Assembly (NCBI RefSeq): GCF_001748285.1
Contig: NZ_BDGT01000001.1
Coordinates: 186,001 to 250,000 of the forward strand
DNA length: 64,000 nt
Reading direction: 5' to 3'
Origin: Thermogemmatispora onikobensis
GTDB taxonomy: Bacteria > Chloroflexota > Ktedonobacteria > Ktedonobacterales > Ktedonobacteraceae
The translations under genes and the position numbers were made by a program. The notes below the pieces were generated by a model, which saw only the letters and a list, made by a program, of their open reading frames with translations, did not search any database and had not been told where the DNA came from. How positions within the stretch are numbered: the stretch's first letter is position 1; every line of letters begins with the position of its first letter. Shown piece by piece: positions 41,611-51,035 of this stretch.

Positions 41611-43833
41611 ATGCTTGCAAGAAGAAAGGCGCAGAAAGCAATGGACTATCTCCAGCTATCTTTACGGTATCTGCAGCAAGCATCGAGGAGAGTTAGCAAA
41701 CTCGGGCCGAGGCTAAAGCGCTGGCTGGTTGGCGCCGGTCAGGTGGCGCTACTGCTGCTGGTGGCGCTGTTGATCCAGTGGCCCGCCCCGGTGAGTGACG
41801 ATCAGCTGGTGGCCGCCTGGCCTGGCAGCGATCTCGTGGTGAGCCACTGGCCGATGGTTCTGGAGCTACAGCGTACAGTTGCTCAGGCGCACCGCCTTCC
41901 ACTGTGGAATCCCTATTTCGGCGGTGGCCTGCCTCTGGGTGCCGATCCCCTGGCGGCTCTCTTCTATCCACCCACACAACTGGTGTATTTCTTCTCGCTG
42001 CGCCACTACTTCTTTCTATTGATGACGCTGCATTTCTTCTGGGCTGGTTTGGGAACACTGCTGCTGGCGCGCCGCGTTCTCGCGCTGCCGCGCTGGCCGG
42101 CGCTGGTGGCGGCGGTTAGCTATATGGCCACGCCACGCCTGATCAGCCATCTGGGAGCCGGTCATGTGACAATTATGCAGACGGTCTGCTGGTACCCCTG
42201 GTTGGCGCTGGCTGCCTGGGCCACCGTGCGCCAGCCGCTGCGCTGGGGTCCGGCCCTGGCCATCTGCGTGGCTATGACCTTGCTGGCCGGCCATCCGCAG
42301 ATGGCCTACTACGGCCTGCTGATGCTGGCCGCTGTCTCTCTCTGGTTCCTGCTGCAGCGTCTCAGGCAGGCCGGCAGGCGTCCGGCCCTGCTTTCTGCCA
42401 GCTGCCTCCTGGCAGCCTGCGGTCTGGGCGTGGCTCTGGCCGGCGTCCACCTTTTGCCTCTGCAGGAACTGATGCGCTACTCAACGCGGGCTTACGCCCT
42501 GCACCCCCATGATCAGATTACGCTGACACAGTTCCTTCAGGCGCTGGTGAATACCCCACCGCCGGGCTGGCTCACCTGGGAGGGCATGATTGCCCCGGGC
42601 CTGAGCGTGCTCTGCCTGGCGGCCTTCGGCACGGCCAGCCGCACGCGCCAAGCCTGGCTGCTGGTGCTGGCCGTGATGCTGGTCGCCAGTCTGGCAATGG
42701 GGCAGTCCTCGAAGGTCTACCATGTGGTCCAGCATCTTCTGCCAGACTTCGACCGCTTCCGTGGCCTGGCACGCATCTGGTTCCTGGGCCTGTTGGGGAT
42801 CGCGCTGCTGGCCGGTCTGGGCACCAGTACCGTGACAGAAGCTCTGCGGCGACTGAGCCGAGCCGCGAGTCTGGGCGCAGGAGCACTCTTGCTGGCTCTG
42901 GTGGTCACCAACCTGGTGCTGCTCGATCAGCACTACTCGCAGGTTGGCTCCGTGAGCCTCATCACGACACCCTCGCGCCTCGCTCTGGCGGCGCAGCAGC
43001 TGGCCGGCGATGGACGCATCTATGGCGTGCAGGAGAATATTCCACAGCTGACCGCTGCTGAGCTGGAGTTACGCCTGGCCGACGGAGCTGATCCGCTGCT
43101 GGTCGGCGCTTACGTCCAGTATATGGACCGCGCCGGTGGGTACTACGGGACTGGCTATCAGCAGCGGATTCCCTACGATGCCCCCTGGGTCCACCCTGAC
43201 CCGCGTCTACTCGGCCTGCTGCACGTCACAGTACTGGTTTCAAAGCGCCCGCTTCACGATAGTCATCTGCTTCTCGTCGGCGAGATCGACGGGACCTTCC
43301 TCTACCGCAATAGTCTTGACGCCGGGCCGGCTTACCTGCTGCGCCCCGGACCGGATGGCCAACCGCCAAGCCTGGCCCATTACCAGCCTCTGCCAGCGAC
43401 GGTCCAGCTGCTGCGCCTGCAGGACGATGAACAGAGCTTCCGCGTGACCAGCGCCACAGGCGGCTACCTGGTGGTGGCTACGACAGCTTACCCAGGCTGG
43501 ATAGCCATACTCGACGGGCAGCGCGTGCCCGTGCAGAGTTTCGCCAGTCTGATGCCGGCCATTCGCGTCGGACCGGGGACACACACCCTCAGTTATCTCT
43601 ATCGTCCCGCCTCGGTGCTGAGAGGCGCGGCCCTTTCTGCGCTCGGCCTGCTGACGCTGCTGTTCTGGCTGGCCGGCTGGCAACTCTATCGACGGGGGCG
43701 CCTCCCGCGCATTGTCCCGCGCTGGCCAGACAGATCGCGCGCTGCTCCGATCGGTTCAGCATCCAGCGCGGCTTCGCCCGAGCAGGCTCCTTCGTCAGAA
43801 GGCGAGATCGCCGCATCGCTCGGCCAGGAGTAA
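41611..43833 (+). CDS. YfhO-like polytopic membrane protein (putative GT-C glycosyltransferase)
   Basis: A 740-residue membrane protein with roughly ten to twelve hydrophobic segments. After the first helix comes the outer loop DLVVSHWPMVLEL and 'LWNPYFGGGLPLGADP', which resembles the active-site region of YfhO and other GT-C transferases that use lipid-linked sugars. The C-terminal third (residues 440-650) is mostly extracytoplasmic and beta-rich, with 'YPGWIAILDGQRVPVQSF', another YfhO hallmark, and is closed by a last helix. Likely role is decorating teichoic or cell-surface glycans. ATG at 41611 is uncertain; ATG 41641 is an alternative. A perfect 16-bp hairpin follows. Confidence 0.85.
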   Translation: MLARRKAQKAMDYLQLSLRYLQQASRRVSKLGPRLKRWLVGAGQVALLLLVALLIQWPAPVSDDQLVAAWPGSDLVVSHWPMVLELQRTVAQAHRLPLWNPYFGGGLPLGADPLAALFYPPTQLVYFFSLRHYFFLLMTLHFFWAGLGTLLLARRVLALPRWPALVAAVSYMATPRLISHLGAGHVTIMQTVCWYPWLALAAWATVRQPLRWGPALAICVAMTLLAGHPQMAYYGLLMLAAVSLWFLLQRLRQAGRRPALLSASCLLAACGLGVALAGVHLLPLQELMRYSTRAYALHPHDQITLTQFLQALVNTPPPGWLTWEGMIAPGLSVLCLAAFGTASRTRQAWLLVLAVMLVASLAMGQSSKVYHVVQHLLPDFDRFRGLARIWFLGLLGIALLAGLGTSTVTEALRRLSRAASLGAGALLLALVVTNLVLLDQHYSQVGSVSLITTPSRLALAAQQLAGDGRIYGVQENIPQLTAAELELRLADGADPLLVGAYVQYMDRAGGYYGTGYQQRIPYDAPWVHPDPRLLGLLHVTVLVSKRPLHDSHLLLVGEIDGTFLYRNSLDAGPAYLLRPGPDGQPPSLAHYQPLPATVQLLRLQDDEQSFRVTSATGGYLVVATTAYPGWIAILDGQRVPVQSFASLMPAIRVGPGTHTLSYLYRPASVLRGAALSALGLLTLLFWLAGWQLYRRGRLPRIVPRWPDRSRAAPIGSASSAASPEQAPSSEGEIAASLGQE

Positions 43834-43846
43834 GGAGTAGCGTAGC

Positions 43847-43923
43847 GCAAAGGAAGAGCGACAGGGCAAGCTCCAGCGGCCCCCACAGCACAGCACAGCT
43901 CAGCGCAGTCGCTCTTCCTTTGC
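43847..43923. terminator. Perfect 16-bp stem-loop between convergent genes
   Basis: GCAAAGGAAGAGCGAC (43847-43862) and GTCGCTCTTCCTTTGC (43908-43923) are exact complements around a 45-nt loop. It lies between the YfhO-like gene and the convergent SDR gene. The final CCTTTGCC has only a short T run. Confidence 0.6.
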
Positions 43924-43970
43924 CTTTGCCAGGATCGGATAGGGTCAGGGAAGTTCCACTTCCAGCCAGC

Positions 43971-44825
43971 TCAGTGCGCTTGTGGTTCGGGCGTCGAGGA
44001 GAGTGAGCGGCCACCAACGGCAGATCTGCCGGGCTGCGTGCGACGAGGCAGGAAGCTGCCAGCGACGCGCGCTCCCAGCGTCCGCGGTACCAGATGCGTG
44101 CTGAAGGCCATCAGCTTGTTGAGCAGGCCCGGGACAACCTGACTGCGTCCCCGTTCCAGAGCGCGGAGACTGGCGGTTACCACCTGTTCAGGGGAGAGAA
44201 TCCCGCCAGGCATGTCTTCCTGTGAGGTGCCTATGACCGCAAAGAAGTTGGTGGCGACAGGGCCAGGACAGACGGCCAGAACCCGCAGTCCCTGGCGCCG
44301 ATACTCGACCCACAACGCCTGGCTGAAAGAGAGCACGAAAGCTTTGGTAGCAGCATAGACAGCCATATGGGGAATGGGCAGGAAGGCCGCCAGCGAGGCC
44401 AGATTAATGACAGCTCCCTCACCCCTGGCCAGCATCGCGGGGAGCAGCGCATGGGTGAGGTCAACAAGAGCGGTCACGTTGAGCATGATCTCCTCATGTT
44501 CACGCTCGGCAGCTTGCTCAGCGAAGGGACCATAGGTGCCGAAGCCGGCGTTGTTGATGAGCAGGTCAACGGTGAGACCACGCTCCCGTACAAGGCTGGC
44601 CAGCTGGGCCGCCGCCCCCTCACGGCTGAGGTCACTGGCGATGACCTCAGCCTGGATACCATGCCGCTCCTGCAGCTCACTGGCAAGCTGCTGCAGACGC
44701 TCCTCCGAGCGCGCCACGAGGATAAGATGCATGCCGCGCGCCGCCAGGGCCTGGGCAAACGCGCGCCCAATACCCGATGAGGCCCCTGTAATCAGGGCAG
44801 TCTTGCCACGATAGTGGTATGTCAA
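43971..44825 (-). CDS. Short-chain dehydrogenase/reductase (SDR)
   Basis: A 284-residue classical SDR. The cofactor motif TGASSGIG is at residues 13-20, NNAG is at about 90-93, and the catalytic Ser and Tyr-Lys appear as INLASLAAF and VYAATKAF. Arg at the end of the second strand (VARSEERLQQL) suggests NADP(H). The C-terminal 45 residues are extra, basic and Pro/Ser-rich. A TTG start at 44825 is chosen because AGGAGGA sits eight bases before it; a GTG at 44846 also opens the frame. Substrate not predictable; members of this branch often reduce ketones or acyl chains. Confidence 0.9.
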   Translation of the reverse strand: MTYHYRGKTALITGASSGIGRAFAQALAARGMHLILVARSEERLQQLASELQERHGIQAEVIASDLSREGAAAQLASLVRERGLTVDLLINNAGFGTYGPFAEQAAEREHEEIMLNVTALVDLTHALLPAMLARGEGAVINLASLAAFLPIPHMAVYAATKAFVLSFSQALWVEYRRQGLRVLAVCPGPVATNFFAVIGTSQEDMPGGILSPEQVVTASLRALERGRSQVVPGLLNKLMAFSTHLVPRTLGARVAGSFLPRRTQPGRSAVGGRSLSSTPEPQAH

Positions 44826-45181
44826 GAGAACTCTCCTCCTCTTCACCTTTCACAAGATCATAGCCGCTTCGCTTACTCGTCTCGCCCCCGCTCCCTTGGA
44901 CCATCTGCTGGGCCATCTGCTCGCCCTCGCCATTCAGGCGCCGTTCATCTTGACAGCACTCCCCTCGCTGTGACAGGCTGTAGAGAAGAGACCCGCAAGC
45001 AGATGGAGAGCAGAGGCAGCTGAGAAGCCAGCAGCGGTAGCTCGCGAGCCAGGGCCGGCGCCATAGGGCACCTGCACCCTCTCGCTTTCTTTCTGTAAGA
45101 GAATAGTAGCACTGGCATGCGGGGCTAATTCAAGAGCATCCTTCTCCCCCAGCACGACCGGCCTGATTATCATGACTGTCG
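44826..45181. other. Divergent gap between SDR and MFS genes
   Basis: 356 nt between divergent genes. It contains no recognised family-like frame and I could not place promoters confidently. Confidence 0.4.
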
Positions 45182-46540
45182 ATGAAAGTCCTGACCAATC
45201 GCAATTTCGCTCTGCTCTGGCTCGGCCAGGCCATCTCTAACCTGGGCGACGTGATTCTAGGAGCAGCGCTTGTACTTTGGATCGCTAACGACCTGGGGCG
45301 GGGGCATTCGTGGGCACCAGTGGCGGTCAGTGGGGTCTTCATGGCAGAGTACGCGCCGGTGGCAATTATCGGCCCACTGGCTGGCGTCTTCGTCGATCGC
45401 TGGTCACGGCGGCTGACTATGCTGCGTACCGATGGCTTGCGCATGGCGCTCACGGGCTGCCTGGCCTGGGCCCTTGCTCCAACCGTGCCATTCTTCGGTG
45501 AACTGGAGCTACCGCTTGGCTGGCAGCTCGGCGCTGTCTATACCGTAGTGCTACTCGACCAAAGCTGCGGCCAGTTTTTTAATCCCGCACGCCTGGCCCT
45601 GATCGGCGACATCGTTGAACCAGAGGACCTGGCCCGGGCCACGAGTCTCAGCCAGGCTACGATGGGACTCTCCGTCATCCTTGGGCCGGCCATCGGCTCG
45701 CTGCTGGTCTTCAACCTCGGCATCCAGTGGGCCGTGATCGCCGATGCCCTCTCCTTCGGCATCTCCTTTCTGACGATCGCCCTGATCCGCGCCCCAGGCG
45801 AGAAGCGTCTGGAGAGCGATCACAGTAGCTTCAGCCAGGACTTCCGTGCCGGACTGCGTGTTTTGTTCGGCAGTCGGGGGCTATTGGCCGTGCTCTTGGC
45901 CAGCTTGCTGAGCATGAGCGCCTTCGGAGCGCTCAATGCTCTGGCCATCTTTTTTGTAACCGACAATCTGCAGGCCCAGCCGAATCTCTATGGTCCGCTG
46001 GGCACGGTGCTTGGCCTGGGAGCCATTGCCGGCGCCTTGATCACCGGTCTGATCGCCAATCGGCTGGGCCTGCCACGCCTGCTGTGGGGAGCCACCTTTG
46101 CGCTGGGGCTGACCACACTGCTGTTGGCGCGCATGTCCAGCGTTGGCCCAGCCTTCGGGCTGATCTTTCTGGTGGGTGCGACCTGGATCGCCGTAAATGT
46201 GGCCGTCGAGCCGCTGGTGCTGCGGCTGACGGCCCGTGAATTTGTGGGTCGCGTGACAGCAGTGCTCACGCCGGCGGGCAGCCTGGCCTCGGTCCTGAGC
46301 GCCGCTCTGGCCGGGTCCCTGGTGAGCACTGTGCTGCACGGCTTCCGGGGCACAGTATTCGGCCTGGCTTTTGGCCCGGTGGACACCTTCTTCTGTGGCA
46401 TCGGGGCTTTGGTGCTGCTGGGCAGCACGGCAGTACACCTGCTGATGCACGATGTGCGTTTCCTGGATGAGCAGCCGAAGCCCGAGACCCCAACGCTGGC
46501 CTCTCCCAGCGGCGAGCAGGCCGAGACTCCCGATGCCTAG
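45182..46540 (+). CDS. MFS transporter (MFS_3/macrolide-efflux-like)
   Basis: A 452-residue transporter with about twelve membrane helices. The N-terminus NRNFALLWLGQAISNLGDV and the loop VDRWSRRLTMLRTDGLRM match the enterobactin/macrolide exporter-like group (Gly-x-x-x-Asp-Arg-x-Gly-Arg-Arg motif A variant). Members export drugs, siderophores or peptides. The C-terminal 40 residues are hydrophilic and disordered. ATG at 45182 has no clear ribosome site. No regulator or biosynthetic genes flank it, so the substrate is unknown. Confidence 0.9.
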   Translation: MKVLTNRNFALLWLGQAISNLGDVILGAALVLWIANDLGRGHSWAPVAVSGVFMAEYAPVAIIGPLAGVFVDRWSRRLTMLRTDGLRMALTGCLAWALAPTVPFFGELELPLGWQLGAVYTVVLLDQSCGQFFNPARLALIGDIVEPEDLARATSLSQATMGLSVILGPAIGSLLVFNLGIQWAVIADALSFGISFLTIALIRAPGEKRLESDHSSFSQDFRAGLRVLFGSRGLLAVLLASLLSMSAFGALNALAIFFVTDNLQAQPNLYGPLGTVLGLGAIAGALITGLIANRLGLPRLLWGATFALGLTTLLLARMSSVGPAFGLIFLVGATWIAVNVAVEPLVLRLTAREFVGRVTAVLTPAGSLASVLSAALAGSLVSTVLHGFRGTVFGLAFGPVDTFFCGIGALVLLGSTAVHLLMHDVRFLDEQPKPETPTLASPSGEQAETPDA

Positions 46541-46547
46541 TCCGGCC

Positions 46548-47102
46548 TCACTCGCTGCTGCCTTCCTCCAATTTCGCCAGCTCTTCTTCGAGTTTCTGCA
46601 TCCGTTGGCGGCGCAGGCGGGCCCGCTCGATGATGGCGCGCTCCTCATCGTTGCCAGGGACAAGCGGAGGGACCGGCGTGGGTTTGCCATGCTCATCGAG
46701 AGCAACGTAGATCACCCGGCTGCTGGCGACATGCCGCACTTCGCCAGTCAGGGGGTCCTCCGCTGTGACACGCACGCCGACCTCCATGCTGCTGCGCCCC
46801 ACATACTGCAGCTCGCAGTGCACTGAGACAACATCTCCTAGATAGGCCGGCTCCAGGAAGTCAAAGCGCTCAACACGTGCAGTGACTACATTGCGGTGCG
46901 AGTGCTTGATGGCGACCACCGCCGCCGCCTCGTCGACCATGCGCATGATGACGCCGCCGTGGACATTGCCATTGGCATTGGCGTCGAGAACTCCCATGAG
47001 ACGGCTGCTGGTGGTACGCGAGTAGGCGATGGTATGCCCCTGGCTACTGTCGATCGCCGGGAACGAGGTTGCTCGCTCTTTCGCCTTGTCGAACAGCTCC
47101 AT
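46548..47102 (-). CDS. Acyl-CoA thioesterase (hotdog fold, YciA/ACOT type)
   Basis: A 184-residue hotdog enzyme that hydrolyses acyl-CoA. The hallmark pattern is LMGVLDANANGNVHGGVIMR followed by MVDEAAAV, where the Asp and Asn line the active site. The strand 'VVTARVERFDFLEPAYLGDVV' is typical. The last 40 residues form a charged helix that looks like a coiled coil and is longer than in YciA. ATG at 47102 follows AAGGAG with a short spacer. Next on the same strand is a lipoprotein gene 84 nt upstream. Physiological chain length unknown. Confidence 0.9.
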   Translation of the reverse strand: MELFDKAKERATSFPAIDSSQGHTIAYSRTTSSRLMGVLDANANGNVHGGVIMRMVDEAAAVVAIKHSHRNVVTARVERFDFLEPAYLGDVVSVHCELQYVGRSSMEVGVRVTAEDPLTGEVRHVASSRVIYVALDEHGKPTPVPPLVPGNDEERAIIERARLRRQRMQKLEEELAKLEEGSSE

Positions 47103-47186
47103 GCGCTCCTTTCACTCCGTACGTTGGTGACCGACGATGAGGCCCTTGCGCCCGCCCCGCCCGGTGATGGCCCCTTGCCCCTGCCT

Positions 47187-47831
47187 TCAGCTCGTGAAGG
47201 CGAAGGAGTGCAGCATCGGCTGAAATTCTCCTTCATCAGCCAGATCGAAGATCTCCTGGGCAGTAGCGTAGGCAATGGTAAAACCCTGGGTTTGGGGCGA
47301 GTTCGCCGGATGGTTGGCGGCCAGAACAACGATTTTGACCGTGACTGGATTCGGTTGGCCCTCGACACGCAGGTCACCGGTGGCCGCTCCCTGGTTCCAA
47401 GACTCGCCAGCCACGGTCGCGGTCGGGGCGACGCTGACCGGCTGGTAGTGAGTGACCTGCGAGCGGAAGAGCTGCAGACCCACCGAGACCTGGTCTTGTG
47501 CCGAGATGATACCGTTCGGATTGGGCTGGACATGCACCGAGAGATAGGCGATGCCCTGCGGATCAGAAAAGGTGACAAAGCCTGGCTTGCTGGTGTCTAC
47601 TTTCCAGCCGCGGGGATAGCTGATGACATAGCCATCACCCCGATAGCTGACGAGATTGCCCGCCGGAGCCGTGCTAGAGGCCACGCTCGGCTTGCTCGTT
47701 GGGGTCGGTGTCGGCGTCGGGGTACCACCTGTGCCCCCAAAGAGGTTGCAGGCTCCTAAGAGACTCATCAAGATCAGAGAGCAACCGACGCCCAAGAAGA
47801 GGCGCGTAAGCTGCTGAATCGGGTGCTTCAT
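47187..47831 (-). CDS. PsbP/DUF1795-like lipoprotein
   Basis: A 214-residue secreted lipoprotein. The signal peptide ends in the lipobox SLLGAC and a Thr/Pro repeat (GTPTPTPTPTSKP) forms a linker. The globular part, VSYRGDGYVISYPRGWKVDT and 'VTFSDPQGIAYLSVHVQPN', has the PsbP/DUF1795 fold pattern found in many Chloroflexota lipoproteins. It likely sits on the outer face of the membrane; ligand and role are unknown. ATG at 47831 follows GGAGGG by about ten bases; the frame opens at 47864 without a better site. Confidence 0.82.
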   Translation of the reverse strand: MKHPIQQLTRLFLGVGCSLILMSLLGACNLFGGTGGTPTPTPTPTSKPSVASSTAPAGNLVSYRGDGYVISYPRGWKVDTSKPGFVTFSDPQGIAYLSVHVQPNPNGIISAQDQVSVGLQLFRSQVTHYQPVSVAPTATVAGESWNQGAATGDLRVEGQPNPVTVKIVVLAANHPANSPQTQGFTIAYATAQEIFDLADEGEFQPMLHSFAFTS

Positions 47832-48117
47832 TATTGGGCAGCCCTCCACAGTCGATATTTGCATGCCACTGATCGGCGTGCAAACTGCTCAGCTTGTGCG
47901 CCGCCTATTATAGCAGCCGCTGGCAGCACGGACCAGGCACGTGGCCCATTTGTGCCCGCCCTGGTCCTGTCCCATGCCGATGATAACGCCCCTTCCTGGG
48001 CTTTTTACGGGTCGGTTCCTTCCAGGTAGCCAAAGCTGCTGGCCGGAGCCAGCTCAGGCTCGACTGTGGCCGGCTTCTCGTTCACCTTTGACTTGAGCCA
48101 GGCTCAGCCAGAAAGGA

Positions 48118-48627
48118 TCAGGCAAGCTGCAGCTCCTCGATGGCACGCAGCACCTCTTGCGCATGCCCATCTGGCTTGACACTGCGCCAGACCTTGCGAA
48201 TGAGGCCATCCCGATCGATGAGGAAGGTCATGCGCTGAACGCCGAGATACTTGCGACCGTAGAGAGTCTTTTCCCCATAAGCCCCATACTGGCGCGCGAC
48301 TACAGCCCCCACATCGGCAAGCAAAGGGAAAGGCAGATGGTATTTTTCAGCAAAGTCGCGATGCGAGTCCACCTCATCGGCACTGATGCCAAGCACAACG
48401 ATGCCGCGCCGACGGAACTCGGGATGCATGTCGCGGAAATTGCAGGCCTCTGTCGTGCAGCCAGGAGTATTATCTCTTGGATAGAAGTAGAGGACAACGA
48501 CACGCCCGCGTAGATCGGCCAGATGCAACTGATCACCGCTGGTCTCGTCGCCGCCTACGACAGGCAGCGTGAAGTCGGGGGCCGGCTGGCCCTCCTCTAA
48601 CACAACACGCTCTATTGTTTCGCTCAT
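48118..48627 (-). CDS. bcp: Thioredoxin-dependent peroxiredoxin (Bcp/PrxQ)
   Basis: A 169-residue peroxiredoxin that reduces hydrogen peroxide and organic peroxides. Peroxidatic Cys57 and resolving Cys62 lie in NTPGCTTEACNFRD, the PrxQ arrangement five residues apart. The preceding VVLYFYPRD and the later 'RMTFLIDRDGLIRKVW' are typical. No UGA replaces the catalytic Cys codons, so it is not a selenoprotein. ATG at 48627 has AAAGGA upstream. It is monocistronic. Confidence 0.95.
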   Translation of the reverse strand: MSETIERVVLEEGQPAPDFTLPVVGGDETSGDQLHLADLRGRVVVLYFYPRDNTPGCTTEACNFRDMHPEFRRRGIVVLGISADEVDSHRDFAEKYHLPFPLLADVGAVVARQYGAYGEKTLYGRKYLGVQRMTFLIDRDGLIRKVWRSVKPDGHAQEVLRAIEELQLA

Positions 48628-48791
48628 CGCTGGTCCTTTCGTTGCATAGAAAGTCTGACCCGGCGTCCGCAGGAGGCGGCGCGGCGGGTTAGCGCCCGAG
48701 GCGCTGCTTACACAGTATCACCACCACCCTTCCGCTGACAAGGCCAGCCGCTCCCTCTCGCTGCTCCCAAGTTGGCAACAGCTATGCCAGG

Positions 48792-49778
48792 CTAGGCCCT
48801 GGACTGGAGCTTGAGCAGCCGCTCGGCATTGCCGTGGGCGATCTTCTCACGGTCGGCAGGGCTGAGCGGTGCCTGCTCAAGAAAAGCCCGCGCCTGCCTG
48901 TCCTGGATATAGGGGTAGTCCACAGAGTAGAGAATGCGATCGGCCCCCACGATCTGCAGCGTCAGTAGAAAAGGCGGCAAGGTGAAGAGGCCGCTGGGCG
49001 TCACGTAGAAATGCTCCAGGAAGTAGTCGGCCACGGGCCGCTGCAGATGCGTGGCCGCAGGAGTTAGCGTCTGATTGATGCGTGCCAGGTAGAAGGGGAT
49101 CATCTCGCCCCAGTGCCCGAGAATCATCTGCAAGCGCGGATGGCGATCGAAGACGCCAGCCAGGATCAGATGTAAAGCATGAATGCCGGTCTCCAGATGC
49201 CAGCCCCAGCCCGCCGTGGCGAAGACGGTCGTGACGTTGGGGGGGAGTCCCGCGTAGCAGGCGGCAATCACCGGCTCCGGCGGCGGAGCTGGATGTAGAT
49301 AGATGGGCACGTCCAGAGCTTCAGCAGCCTCTAGCAGAGGGCGGAAGCGGGGATCATCCAGGAAAAGGCCCTCGACCCGCCCGTTGATCATGGCTCCTTT
49401 GAAGCCTAGCCTGGAGACAGTTCGCTCTAGCTCGCGGGCCGCCGCCTCGGGATCAGTCAACGGCAAGGTGGCAAAGCCGGCAAAGCGCTCAGGATGGGCC
49501 TGGATGGCAGCGGCCAGGCGATCATTGACCTCTCGCATGAGCGCGACAGCCTCCGCAGGCGGGATGGCCGGAAGAGCCATAGCCGTGTAGGAAAGAATCT
49601 GCATATCGATGCCCATGCTGTCCATAGCGCGTAGCCGCCCCTCGCCAAGATCTTCCAGCTCTCGCTCAGGCGGGGGATAGCCAACGGGACGGAAGCCCAC
49701 TTCCTGGGGCTGCCACCGCGCAGCAGCTCGATTAATCTCTGCAATTTGAAAATGCTCTTCGAGTGCGATAATGCGCAT
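48792..49778 (-). CDS. Amidohydrolase-family decarboxylase/hydrolase (gamma-resorcylate decarboxylase-like)
   Basis: A 328-residue metal-dependent TIM barrel of the amidohydrolase_2 group. The N-terminal MRIIALEEHF has the Glu-x-His pattern of gamma-resorcylate and 2,3-dihydroxybenzoate decarboxylases. Further ligands are probable in PIYLHPAPPPEP (His), MILGHWGEMIPFYLARI (His) and ILYSVDYPYI (Asp). These enzymes remove CO2 from aromatic acids, while relatives act on ACMS or are hydrolases. ATG at 49778 fits the family start; GTG at 49787 adds three residues. Substrate unknown. Confidence 0.88.
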   Translation of the reverse strand: MRIIALEEHFQIAEINRAAARWQPQEVGFRPVGYPPPERELEDLGEGRLRAMDSMGIDMQILSYTAMALPAIPPAEAVALMREVNDRLAAAIQAHPERFAGFATLPLTDPEAAARELERTVSRLGFKGAMINGRVEGLFLDDPRFRPLLEAAEALDVPIYLHPAPPPEPVIAACYAGLPPNVTTVFATAGWGWHLETGIHALHLILAGVFDRHPRLQMILGHWGEMIPFYLARINQTLTPAATHLQRPVADYFLEHFYVTPSGLFTLPPFLLTLQIVGADRILYSVDYPYIQDRQARAFLEQAPLSPADREKIAHGNAERLLKLQSRA

Positions 49779-49933
49779 ACCTTTCACCTTCTCCTTCGAT
49801 CAACGGGCTGGTCGCGGCTTTCAGCTGCGCAACCAGCGAGAGCAGGAGAGGCCGGCCAGCGCTCTCTGGCCAGCACTCTTCTCTTTTGATGATAGGGCAG
49901 ACCTGCCAGAGCCTGCTACCAACAGCGCAGGCC

Positions 49934-49977
49934 GCAGCTCATAGCTCACAGCCCGCAGCTCACAGCTCACAGCTCAC
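49934..49977. repeat. Short CAGCTCA tandem repeats
   Basis: Five to six imperfect copies of a 7-9 base unit (CAGCTCAcA, ATAGCTCACA) occupy this intergenic stretch before the amidohydrolase gene on the minus strand. Units are too short and too close for CRISPR; slippage product is likely. Confidence 0.7.
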
Positions 49978-50014
49978 TTCCTCGTCCCTCTGCTGGCAGG
50001 TGCTGACCAGTAGC

Positions 50015-50659
50015 TCAGTGCCGTTGCCTGGGCTGCCTGCGTCCGATGAAGCGCGTCAGGCCACTGACCGCAGGAATCAGCAACCAGCAGACCATCACTG
50101 GCAGTGTGGTGCGTGTGAACAAGAGCAGCAGCAAAGAAGAGAGGAGCAGAAGCGAGGTGGGGAGACCGTAATAGAGGGCGTGCTCCCAGATCTGCCGCCC
50201 CATCGCACGCTCAAGCAGTCCACGATGAAAGACGGCATACCAGGTCAGCACTACGAGTGCCAGGCCGCAGCAGGCCAGATTAAGTGTATAGAATGCAATC
50301 GCCAGGGGTATGGTTGGATAGCGGCCAAAACTGTTCATAGCCACTGGCAAGAGGGTGATGAAAAAGAGAAAGAGCAGGCAGAGCGCAGAGAAGCCTCCAT
50401 CTACCACGGTCATCCGATCCATCAAGCGATGTTGACCGTACCAGTAAGAGGAGCACAAGGCGAAGGTCATAATATAAATCAAGAAACGCGGGAGCAGAGT
50501 AAGAAATGCATCGGGAATGGCTGCTGATCCGAGGCCATCCGGCAGGCGGATATCGAGGACCAGGAGGGTCATGGCGACTGCAAAGATCCCGTCGCTCAGT
50601 GCGCTCAAGCGGTCTTTGCTCGCCAGAAGATCGTTGCTGGCTGCGTGTCTCTGCTGCAT
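50015..50659 (-). CDS. TMEM175-family (DUF1211) putative potassium channel
   Basis: A 214-residue protein with six hydrophobic segments. The first helix carries the family filter signature RLSALSDGIFAVAMTLLVLD, matching the (R/K)xxxFSDGxFAxAxTLLxL pattern in which the conserved helix lines a potassium pore. Bacterial TMEM175 proteins carry one six-helix repeat and assemble as tetramers. ATG at 50659 follows GGGAGGATAG. No partner genes are adjacent. Selectivity may differ because FSDG is LSDG here. Confidence 0.9.
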   Translation of the reverse strand: MQQRHAASNDLLASKDRLSALSDGIFAVAMTLLVLDIRLPDGLGSAAIPDAFLTLLPRFLIYIMTFALCSSYWYGQHRLMDRMTVVDGGFSALCLLFLFFITLLPVAMNSFGRYPTIPLAIAFYTLNLACCGLALVVLTWYAVFHRGLLERAMGRQIWEHALYYGLPTSLLLLSSLLLLLFTRTTLPVMVCWLLIPAVSGLTRFIGRRQPRQRH

Positions 50660-51035
50660 GCTATCCTCCCTTGACAGAAGACAATCCGGCTTGAGTCCGA
50701 TGCTCTCTCTCCCTGGAGGCAGCTACCACAAGTGTCTCTCCAGAGTCAGAGCAGGAGAGAAGACAGCTTTACCTCCTTGATTGGAGCCGAACAGCTCCAG
50801 GAAGAGTACACCGTTTTTACTTCTTCAGAAGCATAGCAGTCAGCACTTTTCCCTGGCAAGTGCAGAGAGAGAAAGAGCGGAGTGGAGCGAAGCGGGGTAT
50901 CCGAGAGCGATCAGCAGGCCATCGTGAATCAGAGCCAGCAGGGAACGGCGCGCGGGCGAGTCCTCTGCAGAGCAGCGTCCTGCGCGCCGTCGCTGGCGCG
51001 GCCACCCTGGCATGGTGGTCGCTCTAGCCCGGTCT
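50660..51035. other. Gap between nadA stop and TMEM175 gene
   Basis: 376 nt. Both flanking genes read leftward, so this should contain the end of nothing and the promoter of the TMEM175 gene. No hairpin or promoter boxes stand out. Confidence 0.4.

Noticed and set aside
48118-48627. Bcp as a selenoprotein, given tRNA-Sec in the window
   Set aside because: Both catalytic positions are ordinary Cys codons and there is no in-frame TGA.
49934-49977. Possible CRISPR-like tandem repeat
   Set aside because: Units are 7-9 bp with no spacers of uniform length and no cas genes nearby.
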